Assembly: GCA_029204225.1 (NCBI GenBank)
Contig: CM055092.1
Location: 39,319,800 to 39,383,799 of the forward strand
DNA from: Diphasiastrum complanatum
Lineage: Eukaryota; Streptophyta; Lycopodiopsida; Lycopodiales; Lycopodiaceae
DNA length: 64,000 nucleotides
Direction of reading: 5' to 3'
Shown: positions 58,401 to 64,000 of the stretch, piece by piece
How the letters are laid out: each line of letters opens with the position of its first letter
Position numbering within the stretch: the stretch's first letter is position 1
Notes under the pieces: model-generated
Database searches by the model: none
What the model saw: only the letters and a program-made list of their open reading frames with translations
What the model was told of the DNA's origin: nothing
Made by a program: the position numbers and the translations under genes

Positions 58401-61400
58401 TTCTATCATACCCCTATTCTGGTTGATCAGGCTCAATCACTTGCAGCTACCATTGCTTCTCAGGATGCTCCGGCTTCTCTTGATGTTCCTTTCTCAGATG
58501 GGATATCTTGATGCAGTATTTTTCTCTGGCACTGGTTCTTATCTTATTTTGCCTACATTGGGGGCAATGTTCTTTATAGCCAGGGAGAGTTACGGACTAC
58601 AAGATATAGGCCTACTGGGCTACTCTGCATATAATCGCAGGCCTCTTTACATTTACTGTTGGTTATGTATATTTCTGGTTACGCATTTTATATTAGTCAT
58701 GTATTCCCCATAGCCTTTTTATATGCTTGTGACCCACAGTGGGTCCTTTTTTATGACATTGACTGGCCTTGGGCCGCCCTTCCAGCCAGCTCCTTCAGCT
58801 TGTTAGGTCCGCCGACCTACTCCTAGGTTGCGAGTAGGCTTTTGACAACCGACTCCTTTCCACTTGGGCGACAATTAAATGTGATAAGTGGTGTGGTGTG
58901 AGCAGGTGACAAGGTTACATAGTACAAATGTCAAATAGCCAAATAAAGTACATGCAAATCACTGTGAGAGGGTAATGATGACATGAAGTAGACATTACAT
59001 CACTAATAGAAAATTCATGCTCTCATCGAGAAAACAATCTCTTACTAGGGTTGGTGCCATTTCCAGAAAAGGCAATATATTTTCCTTCGATGGAGAAATT
59101 CTCTTTTAGGGTTGATGCTGATTTTTAGAAAGGCAAGCCTTGCATAAGAAGATGTGCACTTTGCCTTGGTTACGAATACATCCGCAGTGAATCATCCATA
59201 AACCGAAAGAACAACAAAACTATATATTGAAGATCCATCTCCAACAAAGACCTCAAATACAATCAACAATCAACTCTTTTGGGTCCTCAGAAGGAATATT
59301 AATCGCTTTCTGTAAAGTATCATTTGAAGACTGGGAATTTATAGCACTTTAATAACTAAGATTTACCCAATTGGAGTTGATTAGGATTTAATCAATTAGG
59401 GTTAGGCATCCATGCAGAGAAGCCCTCCAAGTACCTTTTTGGGATCCATTGTCAATGAATCTACTTTAGGTTTCTTAAGGGAATCAATGAGACTCCTACT
59501 TAATACCCAATAAATGAACTTCAGGGGCGAAATGGAATCGACGAGGCTTCTATTAACCAGCCCTTATCATATGTTTAGAACTATTTGCAATATCTCTTTC
59601 AAACCAGTTGTCCTCTTAGAACTGTTCGAGACATTCCAGGAGGTCCCAGGTTCATGTCGTATCATTATCAGAACAGATTCTGAAATGATGAGCTCTCAGG
59701 TCTATGATATGACAAGGTCAACATAAATTTTATACCAACACATGAGACTTCATGGAGAAAACTAAACTTATGAGGTTTGAGATTTTGTTCCTGTTGACAT
59801 TTTAGACAGTTACTGTTTCCCTTGCTTAAGCTTGTGGTTCGATGTCAAGTCTTTTTCGTTTCACCTAGTAAAGGAAACATCAGGTAAAAGAGAAACCGAA
59901 GTAAGCTTTCATCTTTTCAAGTGTTAGTTTGATAAATTCTGAAGAGGCTTTTGGTGTACATTGGGCATATGTTGAAGGCCAAGCACAGGACAATTGATGT
60001 GAGAAAGGCAGCAGAATTGGACAAAGAACGAGTAAGCAATCTTTGTGTAGAGTTTCTATTATCTTTAGGACAGCAAACTTGATAAATATCCTATGTTGCA
60101 AAATGCATTAAGTTTCATCTGTGATACAAACAAAAAAACCCTTCTATTTTTATCTTCAATAGTAGATGAATGTGTCTGTGCCTATACCCATACAACATAC
60201 CGGCATCTCTGTAAACTCCACATGCAATACAAGCTTTTTTCATTCTCTCATAAAAAGGACAATATCTTGCCATTTTTAAGTAAGCTTACATCCACAATCT
60301 AAGCTCAGGACGATATACAACGTTGGCAAAGTAACCTGAAGGAGTTAAACGTGGAAGCAACAAATGAAAATATGAACTCATTGTTGGAAAATAATTTTCT
60401 GGAGAGAGATCATGCAGCATCTAAGGAATTGCACTTTAAAATGCATTCCAAATCTAAAATCACAAACTGGCTTAGCATTCATGAAGGACAGAAGATTTCA
60501 GAAAAGAACTGGTATAGTGATAAACATAGAGCTGATCTGCAAGAAGAAAAGCATAAGCATTCAGAAAGGGAGCTCTTTGTTGAAGAAGCCGACTCTTATA
60601 TGAAAAATTATTTAAAGGGTGCAGTTGAACTTCATGAATACAAAAGGGTACCCAAGAAAGATTATAGAGATCACGTAGAAACACATGGAAGAAAACAGGA
60701 TTTTTCCTTTCTGTCCACAGGGTTGGTGGACAGCGTTTTGAAGGAGCCAGTGAAATTACTTACATTTAAAGCAGGAGAAACTATTTTACCAGCTCCAAGG
60801 AAAATGTCTTCAATTTCAGTAACTTTCACATCAAAGCCACTTCCTCTCCATCTTCCAGCTCGTGAGAGCAGAGGTGCAATGTTTGTTACTGTTTTGCCAT
60901 ATTTTATATAACTGACACAGCATAAAGATACGTATGAACTTAAAATGTGACCACAACACATAGTAATCACGTCCATACTTATTTCAGTTTTGGTTAGCAA
61001 AAAGTAGCTTGTAATATCCCTGATCATGAGACATAGAGTGACTTTAGAGAGTTAATTGCAGAACTCATTCTTGTATGTAGCGTGTGACATTGGTAATGTA
61101 CCCCTGTAAGTCAGACACTATTGTGATAAATAAATGAATGTCTAATCTCAGAAAGAGTGCAGCTTAAAGAGACATCACGTGTTGCCACTGATGCAATTGA
61201 CGTTTCTGAAAGGTACTCATAGAGGACCCAATGTTTTCAATATATCAGCATTCTTGTACTCACAAGTACATCTTTATGATGAGAATGGAAGGATCATCAA
61301 TCTCTGAGCTAAAAATATTTGCTAGATAATTTTTAGTAGCTCATTTATTCATCAGCTTTTATCATGACATTTCAATGGATAAATGGCATTTTTTTTACCA

Positions 61401-61443
61401 GGGAGCCTCTATTTCTTCAAGATAAAGGCGACCAGTTTTACCA

Positions 61444-61496
<53 letters not shown>

Positions 61497-62698
61497 CAAG
61501 TTCCTATGAAACTACTCTCATTCAAAGACCTGTTCAATTTACGTTGATTTTTTTTTACCAAATCCTGTGTACTTGAGGGTCTAGCTGCAAGTCTTGAGCA
61601 AGGGCTCTGTTTTTTTTTAACTCCACTATCTTGTGATCATAGAGAAATGTTACAGAGATCTTTTTGCTATATATTATGTATCACCGATGACACTAAACAA
61701 ATGATCTCATCTCACATTCTTGGTGAAAGACTATAGAGGACTTGTTGATGTGTGTGAGGGCTGATGTGTCTAGTTTTAAGTCATAAAGGTATTCACAAAA
61801 GTTGAATATAAAAGGCTGAGTTTTTTTTGCAGGACTGGAGATTTTAACAGTGCAATTAATGCCTACACAAAGGCTTTAGAGAAAGACCCATCTTTGCTTT
61901 TGTATCCTCAGAATGGCCGTCAGTGTAGTTCATCAGATTTATGTTTGTTTTCAACAGTGCTATTCTTGTCTATGGTTTGAAAACCTTGACATGGCAGTAC
62001 AAAAGCTCTTATGCCAATAGAGCAGCTTGCTATCTGCATGTGAAGGAACCATGTGCTTCTATGAGTGACAGTACAAAAGCACTTGAGCTCCTGAGAACAC
62101 ATTTGACACCCGTAAAAGAAAATAGAACAAGAATTTCTGAGGAAGACTTGAAACTGCACTGTCATGATTTTGAACTTGTTACAACAAGGAAGGAGGATGA
62201 TCAGATCTCACTTGCTCTATTTCAGCAAACAGGGTGCTTGGATCTATTGACACAGCCAAATGCTGAGAACACTAATGATATAGTAATCAAACCAGTTGAA
62301 TATAGAACTCAAGATGTGCATAAGATTTGCAAGAGTTGTATCCTTTCAAGACGTGGCTCGGCAAGATGCTTCTTAGGAGATTTAGATGGGGCTATTGTTG
62401 ATTTCACGGAGGTGAGGACTATTAACTTGAACTGGCTGACAAGGCTGAATGTATAAGGTTTATTTCTTGTGCAAAACTTTCCCTTGGTTCCATGGAGTTT
62501 TAGCTACCTTGAGCACCAATTACGATTTGATGAAGCGATAAGAATAACACAAAAAGTGAACTTTATGTAGAATCTGACCATGGTGTTGTTTTCATTGTCA
62601 TAAAGGCACGTAAGCTGCATTCTTCAAATGAAGGGATTGATCATGTCTTATCTCAGATCAAGATCAGGCGAGACTTCACCAAACACCAAAGCTCATGA
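40596..62698 (+). CDS. DNAAF4: Dynein axonemal assembly factor 4 (DYX1C1-like), 11 inferred exons
   Basis: Exons 40596-40695, 40970-41097, 43056-43160, 43417-43491, 59945-60031, 60309-60873, 61152-61212, 61402-61443, 61833-61901, 62006-62411 and 62606-62698. All have GT...AG borders and compatible phases; together they give 576 codons plus stop with no internal stop. The domain order is that of DNAAF4/DYX1C1: N-terminal CS (p23-like) domain, charged linker, a short conserved SISVTFT...ARESR motif, then TPRs. The known family works in the cytoplasm with HSP90/HSP70 to pre-assemble outer and inner dynein arms. The human protein is about 420 residues; this one is longer because of exon 6 and an insert between TPR2 and TPR3. 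Exon 5 is the least certain. The gene is interrupted by about 16.4 kb of transposons in intron 4, yet every exon is open. Confidence 0.8.
41900..42826 (+). repeat. ~455-bp tandem duplication in intron 2
   Basis: 41900-42350 and 42351-42826 align throughout ('ccctttggaat...caaaggactagcgcc' to 'ggttcaaatgtatttgtta') with about one change in 12 and small indels. Contents unidentified. Confidence 0.8.
43889..44545 (-). mobile_element. Gypsy chromodomain end plus LTR start, minus strand
   Basis: From 44545 down: ILDRRERRL, a stop, NRLLHEYLVTWKGHPLSDAT (chromodomain) and a stop at 44397-44399. A purine-rich tract (44366-44385) and TGTTAG at 44365 then open the LTR, which continues to at least 43889. 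The rest of the element is gone. The LTR part is an inverted partner of 38751-39017. Confidence 0.7.
45134..45146 (+). promoter_or_regulatory. G1 primer-binding site
   Basis: TGGTATTAGAGCA, one base from the tRNA-Met complement TGGTATCAGAGCA found in G2 at 53130. Confidence 0.7.
45474..45660 (+). repeat. Leader tandem repeats, G1
   Basis: Three diverged units of about 57-80 bp starting at 45474, 45553 and 45610, each with CAGCCAT...GATTGGAGGCTGTCC. The same array is at 53455-53640 in G2. Confidence 0.7.
45893..47590 (+). pseudogene. G1 gag and protease
   Basis: ATG 45893, already stopped by TGA at 45968. Gag motifs FPKTDIQRIHLAALHLEGSA and ATWWCMFRQ, zinc knuckle CFNCKSPDHIARDC, protease ALVDTGSTHSFLS. 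Further stops are at 46649, 46907, 47057, 47306, 47526 and 47576. Most correspond to CAG or CGA in G2. Confidence 0.75.
47591..48950 (+). pseudogene. G1 reverse transcriptase and RNase H
   Basis: RT with LCIDYRALNKLTIRNQYPIP, SKLDLCSGYHQIRM and catalytic VYFDDILIYS (about 48178). One extra base at about 48615 breaks the frame. RNase H keeps the acidic residues in VETDASS, EKELLAIIFALKKW and VFTDHQSLRYL. TAG at 48882, also present in G2. Confidence 0.75.
48951..50477 (+). pseudogene. G1 integrase and chromodomain
   Basis: Open for 458 codons (48951-50327). HHCC finger (VGGHFGF, CDFC), catalytic Asp, Asp and Glu in MDFILGLPRT, SILTDRDTKFTSGFW and GQSEVINRVLEDYLR, then the GPY-like RYYGPFQILERL. 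After TAG at 50325 the same frame continues with VQFLVQWDGRPIEEATWE, a chromodomain end. This is the best-preserved retroelement domain in the window. Confidence 0.75.
51018..52666 (-). mobile_element. Copia fragment between G1 and G2 (gag, PBS, LTR), minus strand
   Basis: A copia gag N-terminus at 51626-51303 (DGTNYSLWSYMMKNLLIAKG), a primer site TGGTATCAGAGC at 52339-52328, and an LTR of about 327 bp (52666-52340, TG...CA on the minus strand) that ends against the G2 LTR. Pol is absent. 51018-51300 has an unidentified open frame (minus) with no domain I recognise. Confidence 0.6.
51303..51626 (-). pseudogene. Copia gag N-terminal fragment
   Basis: Starts MAKESEAIGSLFSEDRLDGT at 51626, followed by the typical NYSLWSYMM and WDLVNGDE. 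About 107 codons, then it is cut. It is open, unlike most neighbours. Confidence 0.65.
53902..55350 (+). pseudogene. G2 gag and protease (single open frame to TAG)
   Basis: 482 codons from ATG 53902. Gag core FPKTDIQRIHLAALHLEGRA and ATWWRMFRQ, a Ser/Pro-rich part, zinc knuckle CFNCKSSDHIARDC (about 54884), protease ALVDTGNTHSFLN (about 55172). The frame is closed by TAG at 55348-55350; G1 has CAG there. RT follows in the same frame, so gag-pol was one polyprotein. Confidence 0.75.
55351..56957 (+). pseudogene. G2 reverse transcriptase and RNase H
   Basis: RT motifs as in G1 with VYFDDILIYS at about 56187. A one-base deletion at about 56312 shifts the frame. RNase H continues at 56316 with VETDASSTGLGA. 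TAG at 56778-56780 (AAG in G1) and TAG at about 56889, which G1 shares. Confidence 0.75.
56958..58511 (+). pseudogene. G2 integrase and chromodomain
   Basis: The second catalytic Asp of the DDE triad appears changed: SILTERDTKF against SILTDRDTKF in G1. Frame broken at about 57930, TAG at 57966-57968, another shift near 58330, then VQWDGRPIEEATWEPIDVFY to the stop at 58509-58511. Confidence 0.7.
58776..59944 (+). other. Distal part of DNAAF4 intron 4, no gene recognised
   Basis: Follows the broken G2 LTR; A/T-rich with no transposon or exon signal I can name. It ends in 'taaattctgaag', a weak acceptor for exon 5. Confidence 0.5.
59945..61212 (+). other. DNAAF4-like exons 5-7: linker and conserved pre-TPR motif
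   Basis: Exon 5 (59945-60031) ends RKAAELDKER before gtaagc; its start is weakly defined. Exon 6 (60309-60873) gives 188 mostly charged residues, far longer than the human linker, and ends with APRKMSSISVTFTSKPLP and ARESR. That corresponds to the PRxxGSIKINFTPRVFP...LRES motif of animal DNAAF4. Exon 7 (61152-61212) reads ERVQLKETSRVATDAIDVSE, the helix before the TPRs. Confidence 0.7.
61402..62698 (+). other. DNAAF4-like exons 8-11: TPR region
   Basis: TPR1 is split over exons 8 and 9 (EPLFLQDKGDQFYQ, then TGDFNSAINAYTKALEKDPS). Exon 10 has TPR2 (SYANRAACYLHVKEPCASMS, DSTKALELL), a ~70-residue insert, then RRGSARCFLGDLDGAIVDFT (TPR3). Exon 11 (ARKLHSSNEGIDHVLSQIKI) matches the helix after TPR3, with stop TGA at 62696-62698. 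The TPRs should bind the C-terminal tails of HSP70/HSP90. Confidence 0.75.
61444..61495 (+). repeat. (TC)n microsatellite at the exon 8 donor
   Basis: About 50 bp of TC start inside the donor GTACTCTCTC of exon 8. Confidence 0.85.
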
Positions 62699-62866
62699 AA
62701 TTTCCATGTCTTTGCTTTTCTTATATGAACAGAAGTTTTCGTAATTGTTGCTTCATACATACTAATTGATGCCCTTAATTCTTGACACTTGAAAGTAAGT
62801 TGCAACTTATTGTGAAAAGAGTCACCACTTTCATGCATCAAGTCCAAAGAGCAACTAAATGAGTAG

Positions 62867-62872
62867 AATAAA
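62867..62872 (+). terminator. Likely polyadenylation signal of the DNAAF4-like gene
   Basis: AATAAA about 170 bp after the stop codon. Confidence 0.45.
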
Positions 62873-64000
62873 GCAGACTGTAATATGCAGTCAATGGTCT
62901 TTTAAGGAGACGATCGGTGTTGTTTCCATGCTGAAATAGTCTGCTGTGTTTAGGACACAAGAGGCCAGAAGGAAGGAATATGAATCTCAACATTTGCACA
63001 AAATTTGTGTAGCACCTACAGGTACAAACATCCTTTGTGCAGATTAGGCATTCAGGAGCTTGATCAACATATGATCTTTTTTCAGATTTGACGTTCTTAA
63101 ACCAAATCCCCTGTGGAATTCTTTCACAAAAGCCCAATAGTCACACAACCATTTTGTCATCCGAAGGATCAAGGGAACACTTTTGCTCTTCTTTCTGCTA
63201 GTATTGATAGGTATGCAGAATTTTATAGTGGACTAGAAAAAGCATGGATACTTGGGATTATTCTGAGTTTTCCATTGCAACATGAGTGGCATTCGCAAGA
63301 ATGCCTGTTATAGGCAGTAAGTTTTTTTTTGATTCAGTGCAGTCTAGGTTCTTGTAGTTGGTACTTCAAAATTATTGTGGCTCCAAGTTATAAGTTGCAT
63401 TATTTACCTTTTTAAACCCTCTTCTAGGGTCCACCAAACCTTGGGAAATAAGTTTGAACATTTCCATGCCATAATTAGGAGAAAGGCTGCCATTTTTTTG
63501 AATTTCTCAAATCTCAGGTCTAATCATCAAACATTTTAGTACAATCTGTCGGTCGTCTCAAGTTAACCTTTGCAAATGCAAATTCAAGATATCTTCCTAC
63601 CTCACACATTAGCCTTAACATTCACGATTTCTATAAGACTTCCTTAACGTTCTACTCTTGATAGTATGCATTCAATGAACGTCACATTTTTTAACTTTCA
63701 TGGACACATGTATTTACACACCCCCCCCCCCCCCCCCCCCCCCCCCCTCTCTCTGCTGTATTTATAACTTAAAAAAAAAGAAGCAGTCACCTATTCTGTG
63801 ATAGTTTAGCTTAAGTATATTTTGAAATAAAAAACTTTAGATCTATGATTTGCATTTCAAGGCATCATCTTTCTCGTTCATTTTTTAGAGGCAAATCAAA
63901 TCCCTAGGTCAAGATCTTGGTTTTTCCAATTTGGCATGTGGCTCTAACTCAAGATTTCAAAACTTCTATGTTTCTCTTGCACGTATGCTCCCTCTCAGGG
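62873..64000. other. Intergenic, no gene recognised
   Basis: The small ORF at 63113-63313 has no family resemblance. It contains a 27-base C run at 63721-63747, followed by TCTCTCTC. Confidence 0.5.
63721..63747 (+). repeat. Poly(C) run, 27 bases
   Basis: Uninterrupted C, preceded by ACACA and followed by TCTCTCTC. Confidence 0.9.

Larger units (their letters stand above)
52666..58775 (+). mobile_element. Ty3/gypsy chromovirus-like element, copy G2
   Basis: Left LTR about 52666-53129, primer site TGGTATCAGAGCA at 53130, gag-pol 53902-58511, right LTR from about 58588 cut off at about 58775. Same family as G1, offset by about 8.0 kb. Fewer stops than G1. Confidence 0.75.

Noticed and set aside
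61364-61576. ORF starting MTFQWINGIFF over the TC microsatellite
   Set aside because: The exon reading EPLFLQDKGDQFY with proper splice phases explains the coding part; the rest is intron.

Overview
The window is nuclear DNA from a land plant. It carries spliced genes, microsatellites, Ty1/copia and Ty3/gypsy retroelements with plant-type primer sites, and a hAT DNA-transposon cluster. Two host genes can be read exon by exon. One is the 3' part of a plant UBA-like gene (16582-17922, + strand). The other is a complete DNAAF4/DYX1C1-type dynein axonemal assembly factor (40596-62698, + strand). The second is the best clue to the organism. Such factors serve motile cilia and flagella, which flowering plants and conifers lack, so the source is probably a plant with swimming sperm (bryophyte, lycophyte, fern, Ginkgo or cycad). 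The 16 kb transposon-filled intron favours a large genome such as a fern, Ginkgo or a cycad; this is inference.

Layout. 1-16435: a head-to-tail array of hAT-type elements. Each is bounded by short CATAG ends with GGTACC-rich subterminal DNA and sits in an (AT)n tract. They carry an hAT transposase (BED-like finger, DUF659, hATC dimerisation region and, where preserved, a proline-rich tail with two AT-hooks) and a second small gene on the opposite strand. A 2.35-kb inversion (9538-11890) scrambles two neighbouring copies, and a 176-bp MITE-like element sits between two others. 16436-18094: (TA)n(GA)n, then the last four exons of the UBA-like gene. 18095-40500: mainly decayed retroelements: a minus-strand copia relic (19180-22270), and a pair of copia LTRs (23137-23861, 31896-32924) enclosing a mosaic of gypsy and copia pieces. 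After them comes quiet intergenic DNA with a GC-rich hairpin, a diverged direct repeat and a gypsy LTR fragment.

40505-62872: the DNAAF4-like gene with 11 inferred exons (100, 128, 105, 75, 87, 565, 61, 42, 69, 406 and 93 nt; 1,731 nt, 576 codons plus stop). Exons 1-4 encode the CS domain and start of the linker, exons 5-7 the linker and the conserved pre-TPR motif, exons 8-11 the TPR repeats. Intron 4 (about 16.4 kb) holds two related gypsy elements, a copia gag/PBS/LTR fragment and an antisense gypsy chromodomain. 62873-64000 is non-coding with a 27-base poly(C) run.

No retroelement here looks intact. Most stop codons in gypsy copy 1 are CAG-to-TAG or CGA-to-TGA changes, as expected from deamination of methylated cytosine. 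I saw no rRNA, tRNA or CRISPR. Exon limits and family names come from reading the sequence, not from alignments or transcripts.
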